A stretch of DNA of 64,000 bases from Halobacillus amylolyticus (GCF_022921115.1 NZ_CP095075.1:1440001-1504000), one strand, 5' to 3'; shown: positions 19,859-29,028, counted from the stretch's first letter. A program made the numbers and translations. The notes: generated by a model not told the origin, from the sequence alone.

Positions 19859-20869
19859 ATGGACACTGGCACACACGTTGTTATGGGAGTTGCATTAGGC
19901 GGCTTGGCTACATTGGACCCTGCTGTTCAAGCTGATCCAATGTTGTTTAATGCCGTTTTAGTTGGTACCCTGGCGGGCTCCCAAGCACCAGATTTTGACA
20001 CCATTCTCAAGCTCAAAAATAACGCCGTTTATATTCGGCATCACCGTGGAATTACTCATTCGATCCCGGCTGTTATCTTGTGGGGGTTGAGCATTCCTTT
20101 TCTTATACATTTATTCGCACCTGAGGTAAGCTTCTTGCACCTTTGGCTTTGGACATTTTTAGCTGTTATTCTTCACGTTTTTGTTGACGTATTTAATGCT
20201 TATGGGACCCAAGCTTACCGTCCCTTTACAAAAAGGTGGGTCGCTTATGGATTTATTAACACATTCGATCCCTACATTTTCATTATGCACTTAGCAGGTA
20301 TTGTAGCATGGAACCTAGGTGCAAACCCAGGATATACATGGCTGATCATTTATTTCGTCATTGCCCTCTACTATGTTAAACGATATTTCGAAAAACGTGA
20401 ACTCGTTAAAATAGTATATAATTATTTTGACAACGTAGAGCAAGTAGCGACTTCCCCAACGCTCAAGCAAAATATATGGCGTATTGCTATTACGACAGCA
20501 ACGAATTACTACGTAGGCCGTGCTGTAGATGGTCATATTACCATCCAGGATGAGTTTGTGAACAAGAGAATTGATTATGAAGATCCCGTTGTTCAAAAAG
20601 CCTTAACTGATCATAATATAAAGGCCTTTTTATCGTTTTCACCTGTGTATCGTTATGACATTAACTATTTTGATGAATTTACGGAAGTCCGCTTCACTGA
20701 TTTACGTTATCGCTCAAAAGGGCGCTATCCGTTCGTTGCCCTCGTCCAAATAGATGATGAACACGGGGAAGAACTTGACCAACTAAAAATATTAAATTCC
20801 TATACAGGCTGGGTTTTTACTGAGGAAAAGCTGCAAAATAAGCTATCCGTGGTCCCTGATTCGAAATGA
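19859..20869 (+). CDS. yfhP: YfhP, membrane-bound metal-dependent hydrolase (DUF457/YdjM family)
   Basis: 336-aa protein of the LexA-binding/YdjM-like membrane hydrolase family. N-terminal metal motifs MDTGTHVVMG, GSQAPDFDTI and YIRHHRGITHS, the last with the histidines typical of the family, sit between four or so membrane helices (about 65-185). A soluble C-terminal half follows. In B. subtilis YfhP is annotated as a negative regulator of yfhQR-type genes, but the enzymatic role is not established. AAAGGAGG precedes ATG. Divergent from mutY. Confidence 0.87.
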   Translation: MDTGTHVVMGVALGGLATLDPAVQADPMLFNAVLVGTLAGSQAPDFDTILKLKNNAVYIRHHRGITHSIPAVILWGLSIPFLIHLFAPEVSFLHLWLWTFLAVILHVFVDVFNAYGTQAYRPFTKRWVAYGFINTFDPYIFIMHLAGIVAWNLGANPGYTWLIIYFVIALYYVKRYFEKRELVKIVYNYFDNVEQVATSPTLKQNIWRIAITTATNYYVGRAVDGHITIQDEFVNKRIDYEDPVVQKALTDHNIKAFLSFSPVYRYDINYFDEFTEVRFTDLRYRSKGRYPFVALVQIDDEHGEELDQLKILNSYTGWVFTEEKLQNKLSVVPDSK

Positions 20870-20902
20870 TAAAAAATCCGCGCTATCGTTAGCGCGGATT
20901 CC
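20869..20902. terminator. bidirectional terminator between yfhP and yfhJ
   Basis: ATCCGCGCTA-tcgt-TAGCGCGGAT with AAAAAA on the 5' side, so a T run follows it on the minus strand; it directly abuts the yfhJ stop and closes yfhP as well. Confidence 0.85.
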
Positions 20903-21169
20903 TTAATGAATAGGGCCTTTCCCATTTAAAAGCTCCTTATATTTAGGGTTCGTTGCCACGAAATCGTGGAGCCTTGGCCCATAATTTTCAATCCACCTTA
21001 ATACAATTTGCTCTGTCATTTGTTTTCCTCTATATTGTCGACCAGCTTTGGCATAAGTCGCTTCAAAATCTTCCCAAAGGAGTTCAACCCAAGTCTTTGC
21101 TTCGTCAATCGTCAAATGGTCATTTTTACGATATAAATGTTCAGCTAACCTCTGAAAAGTATCATCCAT
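20903..21169 (-). CDS. yfhJ: YfhJ / WVELL family small protein
   Basis: 88-aa soluble acidic protein with the family-defining motif KTWVELLWEDFEATYAKAG. The start at 21169 (MDDTFQRLAEHLY) has AGAGGTG upstream; a longer frame to 21220 has none. Function unknown in the family. It lies between yfhP and sspK, in the same chromosomal block as B. subtilis yfhJ. Confidence 0.85.
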   Translation of the reverse strand: MDDTFQRLAEHLYRKNDHLTIDEAKTWVELLWEDFEATYAKAGRQYRGKQMTEQIVLRWIENYGPRLHDFVATNPKYKELLNGKGPIH

Positions 21170-21289
21170 TACTATATTCACCTCTAAAGTGGCAAAGTTT
21201 TCATTGCCATTGTAGCACATAGGGACAGTATTTGTAACACATACTAAGTTTGTTCACATACTTGATGTGAGCAATAGGAGGAATGACAA

Positions 21290-21454
21290 TTGCGTAATAA
21301 AGCAAAAGGATTTCCAAATAAGAAAATGACAAGTGCCCCAGAGGATCAAAGCGAATATTTAGCCTTAAGACCCGATGGCAGCATTAACTCTAACCCACAG
21401 AAACGCGCGCTGCACTCAAGAGAACGTGAAGTGAATCAAGGAGGTAAATATTAA
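21290..21454 (+). CDS. sspK: small acid-soluble spore protein K
   Basis: 54-aa protein beginning (M)RNKAKGFPNKKM and continuing with RPDGSINSNPQKRA, matching the minor SASP SspK (RNKxKGFP ... RxDGSINxxPQ). The start codon is TTG (21290), 9 nt after AGGAGG; the nearby ATG at 21283 stops after four codons. The product is slightly longer than B. subtilis SspK (50 aa). Followed after one base by another small ORF with which it likely forms a sporulation operon. Confidence 0.85.
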   Translation: MRNKAKGFPNKKMTSAPEDQSEYLALRPDGSINSNPQKRALHSREREVNQGGKY

Positions 21455-21455
21455 A

Positions 21456-21587
21456 ATGGCTCACAATAAGAGCAAGAAACATTTCCCTCGGCGAGGAACA
21501 AAACACTTAAGAGACAGGGTGAACGGCGAAACGGAACAAACGCAATCTGAACGCATTACAGAAGTTCAAATGCGCAAAAGAATGTAA
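21456..21587 (+). CDS. small basic protein after sspK (possibly YpzG-like)
   Basis: 43-aa protein MAHNKSKKHFPRRGTKHL..., rich in Lys/Arg, with a VNGETEQTQ segment. That segment recalls the small YpzG family of Bacillus, but I am not certain of the match. It starts 1 nt after the sspK stop with GGAGG inside the end of sspK, so translation is probably coupled. A strong terminator follows. Likely a spore-associated small protein by context only. Confidence 0.7.
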   Translation: MAHNKSKKHFPRRGTKHLRDRVNGETEQTQSERITEVQMRKRM

Positions 21588-21593
21588 AGCAAA

Positions 21594-21626
21594 ACCTGTG
21601 TACCTTTTTCGGTGCACAGGTTTTTA
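21594..21626 (+). terminator. terminator of the sspK operon
   Basis: CCTGTGTACC-tttttc-GGTGCACAGG followed by TTTTTAT. Confidence 0.88.
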
Positions 21627-21629
21627 TAT

Positions 21630-21962
21630 TCATTTTCTCTCCCCAAGCATTGATATAGGAAGTGCTTCCTCCTCATTTCCAACACGGTCACCTTGTTTAT
21701 CTTTGCGATAGCCCCATGCAAATACACCATTCATATACTCAATATAAAACGCATGCGCTGGATCGCCTTCTATCTCATAAACTTCTCTCGCTTTAAATTG
21801 GTTTGGATCCATCATATACGACTTAGCCATAATTATTTTCCGTTCATGAACGGCGTATTCATTCACCATGCCTAATTGCTCGGCTTTTAGTGCCTTTTCT
21901 TTAAGTTCTGCCACCTCAGCCCTTAGCTCCTCATAACTATAGTCACTATATCTGCGTTCCAT
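21630..21962 (-). CDS. yfhH: YfhH family protein (DUF1811)
   Basis: 110-aa protein: an N-terminal charged helix (YSYEELRAEVAELKEKALKAEQ) followed by the conserved MAKSYMMDPNQF and a small beta-rich domain (AFYIEYMNGVFAWGYR). Matches YfhH of B. subtilis in length and order. Function unknown. Monocistronic and convergent with the sspK operon. Confidence 0.85.
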   Translation of the reverse strand: MERRYSDYSYEELRAEVAELKEKALKAEQLGMVNEYAVHERKIIMAKSYMMDPNQFKAREVYEIEGDPAHAFYIEYMNGVFAWGYRKDKQGDRVGNEEEALPISMLGERK

Positions 21963-21984
21963 ATTGACTCCCCTTTTTATATCT

Positions 21985-22088
21985 AACGCGCTTTTCCGCT
22001 TAGCTATTGCACTGCTTCAAACTCAAGCCCCTATCGACATAAGTCAATCACCTACGCCAGGATAGAACACCTTTCCGCTTTACTATTT
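21985..22088. repeat. possible Bacillaceae-type intergenic repeat
   Basis: GC-richer intergenic segment with near-identical ends: CTTTTCCGCTTAGCTATT and CCTTTCCGCTTTACTATT about 75 nt apart. The complement (GCGGAAAAGC..., GGGGCTTGAG) resembles short intergenic repeats seen in many Bacillaceae. No coding frame. Only a search for further genome copies could settle it. Confidence 0.3.
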
Positions 22089-22147
22089 ACATTTTATCAG
22101 TCTTTGGTCACAATATAAATGTTGACTATCTTTTTGGGGGATCAGGA

Positions 22148-22807
22148 ATGAAGAATGTTTTAATTACTGGTGCTGGCACAGGACTTGGACGAGCGTTGGC
22201 ACATCAATATTCTAAAAATGGCTATCGCGTATACTTATCCGGTCGTACTGAACGGAAGCTGCTCATTGTAAGAAATGAAATTCGCCAGGCAGGCGGAGAA
22301 TCAGAAGTATTGATCTGTGACGTTACCGAACCTGCCTCAGTAACTGAAGCTATAAAACAATTTGAACAGCTTGATGTACTCATAAACAATGCAGGAGTCG
22401 GAATTTTTAAAGATGTGGGGTCCTATTCAGAAGCAGAGATCGACAAAATGTTTAACACGAATGTGAAAGGCACGATCCTTATGACTAAGGAAGCCACCTC
22501 AGTACTTAAACAATCTAATGGTCGGGTTCTTAATATTATTTCCACTGCAGGTTTAAGAGGGAAAAAGAATGAGAGTGTTTATTGTGCTTCAAAATTCGCT
22601 GTACGCGGCTTCACGGAAAGTCTTCACAAAGAATGGGAACAAGCATCAATGTCGGCAACTGCAGTCTATATGGGAGGCATGAACACTCCTTTTTGGGCTG
22701 ACAGCACACACGTCACAACTCCCGAGAAATTGAAAGGACCTGAAGGGGTCGCTGAACAAATTTTTCAAGAAGATGATGGACGACCAGAAATCATTATAGA
22801 TAAGTAA
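22148..22807 (+). CDS. short-chain dehydrogenase/reductase
   Basis: 219-aa classical SDR oxidoreductase using NAD(P)H, substrate unknown. Cofactor motif ITGAGTGLGRA (TGxxxGxG) at residues 6-16, structural NNAGVG, and the catalytic set with Asn in FNTNVKG, Ser in IISTAG and YCASK (Tyr/Lys). Somewhat short for the class because the C-terminal substrate loop is reduced. A weak hairpin follows at 22816-22841. It stands alone between yfhH and the PTS genes. Confidence 0.9.
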   Translation: MKNVLITGAGTGLGRALAHQYSKNGYRVYLSGRTERKLLIVRNEIRQAGGESEVLICDVTEPASVTEAIKQFEQLDVLINNAGVGIFKDVGSYSEAEIDKMFNTNVKGTILMTKEATSVLKQSNGRVLNIISTAGLRGKKNESVYCASKFAVRGFTESLHKEWEQASMSATAVYMGGMNTPFWADSTHVTTPEKLKGPEGVAEQIFQEDDGRPEIIIDK

Positions 22808-22922
22808 GAAGAACCAGCCGTTCCCGATTGGGGGGCGGCTATTTTAATGTAATTGCGCCCTATCTAATGATCAAACGATAATTGCACGAATTGGGAAGAC
22901 ATTTGCGGATTTTGAAAACAAA

Positions 22923-22960
22923 ATAGAAAAAGACTGGTCACGAGGGACCAGTCTTTTTCA
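22923..22960 (-). terminator. terminator after ptsH
   Basis: AAAAAGACTGGTC-cctcg-tGACCAGTCTTTTT, a 12-bp stem with flanking A/T runs on both sides, just past the ptsH stop. Confidence 0.88.
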
Positions 22961-22969
22961 TAACTTAAC

Positions 22970-23236
22970 TTATTCTCCAAGTTGTTCTTCTTTTACTTTT
23001 GCTACGACCGCTTCAACAGCTTCCGCTTCATCTGAACCTTCAGCTGTAAACTTCACTTCCGCACCATTAGGAATACCTAGTGACATGACACCCATAATAG
23101 ACTTCATGTTTACCGACTTGCCCTTATACTCAATATTGACATCTGATTCATATTGACCGGCAATTTGGACTAACGCTGTTGCTGGACGTGCGTGAAGCCC
23201 ATCTGCGGATGTAACCGTTATTGTTTGTTCTGTCAT
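22970..23236 (-). CDS. ptsH: phosphocarrier protein HPr
   Basis: 88-aa HPr. His15 in GLHARPAT accepts phosphate from enzyme I; Ser46 in KSIMGVMSLG is the HPr-kinase site for catabolite repression through CcpA, so this is true HPr rather than Crh (which lacks His15). Located 15 nt after ptsG in the same direction. Unlike B. subtilis ptsGHI, no ptsI follows: the next feature is a terminator, so enzyme I must be encoded elsewhere. Confidence 0.95.
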   Translation of the reverse strand: MTEQTITVTSADGLHARPATALVQIAGQYESDVNIEYKGKSVNMKSIMGVMSLGIPNGAEVKFTAEGSDEAEAVEAVVAKVKEEQLGE

Positions 23237-23251
23237 AAAAAATCTCTCCTC

Positions 23252-25288
23252 TTACTTCTTAATTTGAATAATATCGGGATCGTTGTGCTTGACTTCACCA
23301 GTTGCTTTCACTTCAACAGACTGGCCTTCACTTAAATTAGTAAAGACGATCGGTGTCATTATAGAAGGAGCATTTTCCTTTACATATTCAAGGTCAACTT
23401 CCATCAGGGCTTGACCTTGTTTAATTGTGTCTCCTTCTTCAATAAGAGCTGTAAAACCTTCTCCTTTAAGCTTCACAGTATCTATTCCAATGTGGATCAG
23501 AATTTCCATTCCATTATCCGCTTGAAGCCCGATCGCGTGCTTTGTAGGGAAAACATTCAGCACTTTACCGTTAATCGGTGAAATGATTTTACCATCTTCC
23601 GGTTCGATCGCAAATCCATCCCCCATCATTTTACCAGAGAATACTTGGTCTGGCACCTCTGTTATAGGCAAGAGACGTCCCTTCATCGGACTGATGAACT
23701 CTAAATCACCTTTTGTTACAGGTGCTTCGGCACTTTTTGCTTCATTCACAATTTCAGCAACGTCATCTTTAGAACGAGGTGTTTTGCCATCAATAATATC
23801 TTGGATTTGCCCTCTTAGTGTATCAGATACAGGGCCAAAGATCGCTTGGATGTTGTTTCCAACTTCCATTACGCCTGAAGCACCAAGTTTTTTCAAACGA
23901 TTCTTATTAACGTTTCCTTTATCGTTAACCGATACACGTAGCCGCGTAATACACGCATCTAAATGATCGATATTTTCCTGACCGCCCATTGCTTCGAGGA
24001 TTTCAAATGGAAGATCGCCAACTTCACCGTCATCTTCAGCATCCTCTGCTTCATCCTCGCGACCAGGTGTAGCAAGGTTGAACTTAAGAATAGCCCAGCG
24101 GAAGCCAAAGTAGTAAATAACAGAGAAACAAAGACCAACGATGATCACCCACCACCAGTCGGTACGGTTTGGCAGAACACCGAAAAGAATGAAATCAATC
24201 AGACCGCCTGAGAAAGTCTGTCCAATCTTAACTCCTAAAATTTCCATGATCATAAAGGAGAAACCTGCAAATATACAGTGGATTCCGAATAGTAACGGTG
24301 CCACAAATAAGAATGAAAATTCAATTGGCTCTGTTATCCCTGTTAAGAAAGATGTCAATGCAGCTGATGCCATGATACCGCCAACAACTTTCTTACGTTC
24401 AGGCTTAGCAGTATGATAAATCGCAAGTGCCGCTGCAGGCAGACCAAACATCATGAACGGGAATTTACCGACCATAAATGTACCTGCCGTAAACTCAACA
24501 CCATCTTGTAACTGAGCAAAGAAAATGGCCTGGTCGCCTCGTATCACTTCTCCTGCAGCGTTCGTATACGTTCCAAACTCAAACCAGAAAGGTGAGTAGA
24601 AAATGTGGTGTAATCCAAATGGAATTAATGCACGTTCAATCACACCAAAGAAAAATACGGAAATCGTTTGGTTCGTTTCTAACATTAAATAAGACAGTGC
24701 ATTCAGACCAGATTGTGCATATGGCCATACGAAAAGCATAATCATACCAAGGAACAATGATGTAAATGCTGTAATTATCGGAACAAATCGCTTCCCGGCA
24801 AAGAAACCTAAGAACTGAGGTAGTTCAATATTATAATACCTATTATACATCGATGCAGCTAATATACCGACGATAATCCCGCCAAATACACCAGTCTGTA
24901 ATGTTGGTATGCCTAGAACTTCTGCATAGGCTGGATCTGATGTCATATCGGCAGTAACCCCACCGAGCACCCCCATGACGACATTCATAATTAAGTAACC
25001 AATGATCGCTGCGAGGCCGGCAACCCCGTCCCCTTTTGCCAAACCAATCGCAACACCTACAGCAAACAGTAACGGTAAGTTATCAAAGACAATCCCACCA
25101 GCTTCAGCCATGACTAGAAGTAAAGTTTGGACCCATGGCGTACCGAAGAATGGTACTTTATTAACAAAATCGTCTTGAGCAAAGCTTGTGCCAAAAGCAA
25201 GCAGAATACCAGCAGCTGGCAGCAACGCTACAGGAAGCATTAAAGCTTTACCGACTTTTTGCAATGTACCAAAAGCATTTTTAAACAA
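23252..25288 (-). CDS. ptsG: glucose-specific PTS enzyme IICBA
   Basis: 678-aa fused permease. The IIC membrane domain (~1-400) starts [23 protein letters not shown] (~425-500) has the phosphorylatable Cys in [14 protein letters not shown] (~530-670) has His in LIHIGIDTV. It imports and phosphorylates glucose using HPr-P. The start is TTG at 25288 with GGGGGAG 8 nt upstream. Expression is set by the GlcT/RAT antitermination system upstream and possibly by CcpA. Followed by ptsH. Confidence 0.95.
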   Translation of the reverse strand: MFKNAFGTLQKVGKALMLPVALLPAAGILLAFGTSFAQDDFVNKVPFFGTPWVQTLLLVMAEAGGIVFDNLPLLFAVGVAIGLAKGDGVAGLAAIIGYLIMNVVMGVLGGVTADMTSDPAYAEVLGIPTLQTGVFGGIIVGILAASMYNRYYNIELPQFLGFFAGKRFVPIITAFTSLFLGMIMLFVWPYAQSGLNALSYLMLETNQTISVFFFGVIERALIPFGLHHIFYSPFWFEFGTYTNAAGEVIRGDQAIFFAQLQDGVEFTAGTFMVGKFPFMMFGLPAAALAIYHTAKPERKKVVGGIMASAALTSFLTGITEPIEFSFLFVAPLLFGIHCIFAGFSFMIMEILGVKIGQTFSGGLIDFILFGVLPNRTDWWWVIIVGLCFSVIYYFGFRWAILKFNLATPGREDEAEDAEDDGEVGDLPFEILEAMGGQENIDHLDACITRLRVSVNDKGNVNKNRLKKLGASGVMEVGNNIQAIFGPVSDTLRGQIQDIIDGKTPRSKDDVAEIVNEAKSAEAPVTKGDLEFISPMKGRLLPITEVPDQVFSGKMMGDGFAIEPEDGKIISPINGKVLNVFPTKHAIGLQADNGMEILIHIGIDTVKLKGEGFTALIEEGDTIKQGQALMEVDLEYVKENAPSIMTPIVFTNLSEGQSVEVKATGEVKHNDPDIIQIKK

Positions 25289-25340
25289 GTGAATCTCCCC
25301 CTAATTTTTTATTGTGATGAAAAACAGCTATTGTCAGAAA

Positions 25341-25356
25341 AATAAAACGGTTTCAT
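25341..25356 (-). promoter_or_regulatory. possible cre (CcpA) site upstream of ptsG
   Basis: On the minus strand ATGAAACCGTTTTATT; against WTGAAARCGYTTTCWW only two positions deviate. It lies ~55 bp before the ptsG start, downstream of the RAT terminator, where a roadblock role would be possible. By eye only. Confidence 0.35.
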
Positions 25357-25463
25357 AATAGCAGAAAAGAAAAGGGACATCTTAGACAAGAGTAAAACCA
25401 TCCTGTAACAGGAGTGGAAAGACTATTCTCCTAAAGTCGTCCCTATCAGAACTTTTTACAGCA

Positions 25464-25574
25464 ATAAAAAAGGCATGAGTATAGAGCCCCCTATAGAAAC
25501 ATTTGGATACACTTCTTCCAAGTGGTTCTATAAGATTCTCCGATACTCATGCCTGATCGAATCAGTAACACGTA
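25464..25574 (-). promoter_or_regulatory. RAT antiterminator and conditional terminator for ptsG
   Basis: On the minus strand ACGTGTTACTGATTCGATCA then GGCATGAGTAT (25574-25543) is the ribonucleic antiterminator recognised by GlcT. Its 3' part is also the 5' arm of a long hairpin (GGCATGAGTAT ... ATACTCATGCC) followed by TTTTTTATTG at 25465-25471. GlcT binding would prevent this terminator and allow ptsG transcription when glucose is present. The RAT begins only 4 nt after the glcT stop. Confidence 0.88.
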
Positions 25575-25577
25575 ACG

Positions 25578-26420
25578 TTAAGATTTATAGGTTAACCTGT
25601 GTAAATGAATCGTTAAGTAGATTGCTTCTGACTCATCTACAGGCTTATTCAGCTGTTTTTGCATCACTTTAATTAACTTCCAAGCTAAATTATAGCATAC
25701 AGGATACTCTTGTTTCAACATGTTAGCGAGTCGAATTTCATCTCTTGTATTCTCCTCCTGATCGACACGATCTACAGCCCTGTGCAAGTGTTGTACCAAA
25801 CGATGGTAATCCACACTATGACGATCAATGGTTACCTCCATGGTTTCTTCAACTAATTGGACAAGTGTTGTAATCAACTGATTGTGCCGATTAATTTCAC
25901 GAAGAGTTTTGTCTGTCACTGCACTATGAATATGTAAGGCAATAAACCCTATTTCACCTTCAGGGAAATGAATTCTCATCTTATCATAAACCATTGTGAC
26001 CACTTCCATTGCCACTTGGTATTCTTTCGGGTAAAGCGACTCGATTTCGGGTAAAAAAGGATTGTTAAATTGCATGCTCTTTTGTGAACGACTAATAGCA
26101 AAAGCTAGGTGGTCGGTTAAGGCAACATGAATGTGTTCGTTTAACTCCTGGCCCATTCTAGTTTCAATATGATAAAGGATATCATTCATAAAATCGATAA
26201 AATCTTCATCGATATATGGAAGAAGGTTGACATACTGCTCTTTCTCCTTCTCACTACTAAGCAGAAACGTTTTATCAGCTTTATTAAACGAAGCGAAATC
26301 TCCCTTTTTCTTCCCGAATCCTATTCCCTTGCCAATTAACACCACCTCTTCATACGAGGGATGTTTTGCAATAACCACATTATTATTCAATACTTTGTCA
26401 ATCGTCAAACCTTCATCCAT
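25578..26420 (-). CDS. glcT: PtsG operon transcriptional antiterminator GlcT
   Basis: 281-aa BglG/SacY-family antiterminator. The RNA-binding CAT domain (~1-55) starts MDEGLTIDKVLNNNVV. PRD1 has His in NEHIHVALTDHLAFA and IALHIHSA; PRD2 has His in HRLVQHLHRAV and IYLTIHLHRL. These are sites for control by PtsG and HPr phosphorylation. The start at 26420 follows GGAGG by 7 nt; an upstream frame to 26444 lacks a site. Directly upstream of RAT-ptsG. Confidence 0.94.
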   Translation of the reverse strand: MDEGLTIDKVLNNNVVIAKHPSYEEVVLIGKGIGFGKKKGDFASFNKADKTFLLSSEKEKEQYVNLLPYIDEDFIDFMNDILYHIETRMGQELNEHIHVALTDHLAFAISRSQKSMQFNNPFLPEIESLYPKEYQVAMEVVTMVYDKMRIHFPEGEIGFIALHIHSAVTDKTLREINRHNQLITTLVQLVEETMEVTIDRHSVDYHRLVQHLHRAVDRVDQEENTRDEIRLANMLKQEYPVCYNLAWKLIKVMQKQLNKPVDESEAIYLTIHLHRLTYKS

Positions 26421-26603
26421 ATTCGTTCCTCCACACCGTAACACCAGTCTTTTTTACTAATATTATTTATCTCTCTACTCCTTATCGTATAGTGCCTTCT
26501 CTTTTTTGACAACAGCTCTGTACTAAATCTTTTGTTTCTCCAAAGCCAAAGATGTAAAATCTATAAGGGATTTAAATTTGGAATTTAGGAAGGAGTTCCA
26601 CAC

Positions 26604-27395
26604 ATGATCAAATTATTCATCACAGACCTAGATGGAACGTTGCTTGGAATGGACCATTATATTAAACAAAAAGATATCGATTCCTTTTATCTACTTATGA
26701 ATCATAATGTTGAGCTTGCGGTCGCTACAGGGCGGATGGAGCATGAAATTGCAGAAGTTCTCCGAAGAATGGAACTCAAAGGGCATCGCATCAGTCAAAA
26801 TGGTGCATTTGTCTACGGACAAGATGACCTGCTCATCCACTCAGAAACATTTACTAAAACAACCGCTGACCATGTCATAGCTACTATTCAAGACTACCCT
26901 ATGGTTACGACTGTTTCTACTGCAACAGACACCTATACATCCGAACACAACGAATGGATTGACGTAATCAATGAACAGCTTTTTCACGATATTATTGTTA
27001 AACCGAGTTTTGTTGAAGAATTTGGACAAACACTCCATCCCTCCAAATTCACCCTGCACGGAAATGAAGAGGACATAGCCCATACACATGAGCAGGTAAG
27101 CAATCAATTTGGAGAAACGGTAGATGCTTTTATTTCACACAAGAATGTGATTGATATTATGCCCCCTTCAATTAATAAAGGGAACAGTATTTTAGCTCTA
27201 TTAAGCCACCTCAGGATTAGGCCGGACGAAATTGCTTGTGTCGGGGATTCTTTTAATGATCTCCCTATGTTTGCCGTGACACCAAACAGCTATGTGATGT
27301 CTACAGCACATCCTGACGTCCAGGCAAAAGCAAATACTGTTGTTGATCATGTTTATGAAGCCATTGAGGATTTAGATAGCAAGGGAATGCTATAG
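26604..27395 (+). CDS. HAD-superfamily Cof-type phosphatase
   Basis: 263-aa Cof/IIB HAD hydrolase, typically dephosphorylating sugar phosphates or FMN. Motif I FITDLDGTLLG (Asp nucleophile), motif II VATGRM, motif III Lys in INKGNSI, motif IV CVGDSFNDLPMF. A cap domain lies at ~85-185. The ribosome site GGAAGGAGTT precedes ATG. Substrate unknown. Convergent with the Nudix gene. Confidence 0.92.
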   Translation: MIKLFITDLDGTLLGMDHYIKQKDIDSFYLLMNHNVELAVATGRMEHEIAEVLRRMELKGHRISQNGAFVYGQDDLLIHSETFTKTTADHVIATIQDYPMVTTVSTATDTYTSEHNEWIDVINEQLFHDIIVKPSFVEEFGQTLHPSKFTLHGNEEDIAHTHEQVSNQFGETVDAFISHKNVIDIMPPSINKGNSILALLSHLRIRPDEIACVGDSFNDLPMFAVTPNSYVMSTAHPDVQAKANTVVDHVYEAIEDLDSKGML

Positions 27396-27401
27396 TACAT
27401 G

Positions 27402-27436
27402 GAACCGCTCATCTCTCTATAGGATGAGCGGTTTAT
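27402..27436. terminator. bidirectional terminator
   Basis: ACCGCTCATC-tctctata-GGATGAGCGGT followed by TTATTG; lies between the convergent HAD and Nudix genes. Confidence 0.75.
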
Positions 27437-28188
27437 TGATATGATTCTAACCTGTGCACAAGCGTATATGGTTTTACATAATAGCTTTCCACTGCCGCCC
27501 CCTCATTTTTAAGGGCATCCTCCAGGCGAATCAAAAAATGCTCTCGAGTGATCCACTGTCTCCTATTTTCATCTGTCATCTTTTGAAAAACAGCATTTTT
27601 AGTCTCACCTGGCTGAGGACGAATCTCCCCTGAATGATACGTCCCTTTAAAAACAATACATACTACGCCTAACGTCATATTGTGATAGACACCCGTTATC
27701 CCTTCCACTTTCACAAAAACCCCTGTTTCTTCTAACACTTCTCGCTTGATTGCTTCCTCAAGGCTTTCGTTGTTTTCTAAACGTCCCCCGGGCATTTCAT
27801 ACGTGTCTGGACGGTGCTCATTCTGCACAAGGAGCACCTCCCCTTTTTCATTAACAAAACATCCTGAAACGGAAACGATGTGTTTTTGAAGATGGTAACC
27901 CCCTCCCTCTTCTAAAAAATCTTCCTGCAGATGATGGTACAATCGTTCTGCCTTTAACGATTTTTTATAAAGTGTCGACTCGTTAATTTTACGATCGATA
28001 ACTAGATAATCTTCATAGCTGTCATATTCCCATATTGTTACCACTTCAGTATGGTCTAATGTCGTATAATGTCCGGCTAAACGAACACCATGAGCTAGTT
28101 GAATTGGTAGCACATACTCATGGAAAAAACGGGTGAACGGCTCATATTGATTTGGAACTATCTTGTATGTTGCTCTCCTATATAACAT
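27433..28188 (-). CDS. NIPSNAP-like domain fused to a Nudix hydrolase
   Basis: 251 aa in two parts. Residues ~1-100 look like a NIPSNAP/dimeric alpha-beta barrel domain (LYRRATYKIVPNQYEPF, VVTIWEYDSYEDY). Residues ~105-235 are a Nudix hydrolase with GRLENNESLEEAIKREV and LEETG, matching GX5EX7REUXEEXGU exactly. Nudix enzymes hydrolyse nucleoside diphosphate derivatives; the role of the N-terminal domain is not known. No gap or frameshift at the joint, so it appears to be a true fusion. AGGAGGG precedes ATG. Followed upstream by recX at 21 nt. Confidence 0.85.
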   Translation of the reverse strand: MLYRRATYKIVPNQYEPFTRFFHEYVLPIQLAHGVRLAGHYTTLDHTEVVTIWEYDSYEDYLVIDRKINESTLYKKSLKAERLYHHLQEDFLEEGGGYHLQKHIVSVSGCFVNEKGEVLLVQNEHRPDTYEMPGGRLENNESLEEAIKREVLEETGVFVKVEGITGVYHNMTLGVVCIVFKGTYHSGEIRPQPGETKNAVFQKMTDENRRQWITREHFLIRLEDALKNEGAAVESYYVKPYTLVHRLESYQ

Positions 28189-28209
28189 CTTTCCCTCCTA
28201 GTGAATTGG

Positions 28210-29028
28210 TTATTTGTTATCAATATTCTCATCAATAAACTGATCGATTAAATCAAACGGAAAACCTTTACGGTATAAACCTGTTTTAACCTTTTGCTTT
28301 AACTCAAACCCCTCCGCTTTACGCTCATACTTTCTCAACAATTTCTCTCCTTGATAAACAATCGCCTCCCATTCTGAATGCTCTTCTTGCTCCTCTTCAG
28401 GCAGCTGACCAATAACTTCTTTAATAACATCAGTTTGAAAACCTTTCTGCATCAAGGTTTGCTGCACATTTTGTATTTGTTGCCGATGTGATTTTTTCCT
28501 GTCACTATTCAGCTTTTTCTTAGCAAATTTCAGCGCTTTTTCCACTTGTTTATCAAAAGAGAAATAGTCCAGTGCCTCTTCAGCTAATTGCGACTGAACT
28601 CCTTTTTCAATCAATTCTTTCTTTACTAAAAGCGGTCCCTTGCTTGAGGTTTGCATACGTGTTCTAACAAGAGAAATCGCAAACTCCTGATCGTTAAGCA
28701 ATTTCTCTTTCTTCAAACGATTAATAATCTCCTCAATATGAGCCTCGTCAGCTTCTTTTTTAAGTAAATAATCACGAATTTCTTTTTCTGAGCGCATTCG
28801 GTAGCTTAAATAGTTGATAGCTAGGGTATATGTCTTATGTATCGTATCTTTTTGGACTAAAGCGTTAATACTTGTTTCTTCAAGCTCCATCGATTTTTGG
28901 AGCTGAAACTTCACAAGAATATCTTCGCCAACGCTAAAACCGTAGGCCTCCCCTTGACCTCGGTCCAAAAAGATATTATAACGATTCTTATTTCTTTTTT
29001 GTGTTGTAATTCGAGTAATTTTTGCCAA
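28210..29028 (-). CDS. recX: regulatory protein RecX
   Basis: 272-aa RecX, a modulator of RecA filaments. Three or more helical repeats of the RecX type are visible: LSYRMRSEKEIRDYLLKK, EEIINRLKKEKLLND, SLVRTRMQTSSKGP and later copies ending GLYRKGFPFDLIDQFI. The start is TTG at 29028, 9 nt after GGGGTG. Length matches Bacillus RecX (yfhG). Divergent from yfhF, the same arrangement of neighbours as in B. subtilis. Confidence 0.93.
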   Translation of the reverse strand: MAKITRITTQKRNKNRYNIFLDRGQGEAYGFSVGEDILVKFQLQKSMELEETSINALVQKDTIHKTYTLAINYLSYRMRSEKEIRDYLLKKEADEAHIEEIINRLKKEKLLNDQEFAISLVRTRMQTSSKGPLLVKKELIEKGVQSQLAEEALDYFSFDKQVEKALKFAKKKLNSDRKKSHRQQIQNVQQTLMQKGFQTDVIKEVIGQLPEEEQEEHSEWEAIVYQGEKLLRKYERKAEGFELKQKVKTGLYRKGFPFDLIDQFIDENIDNK

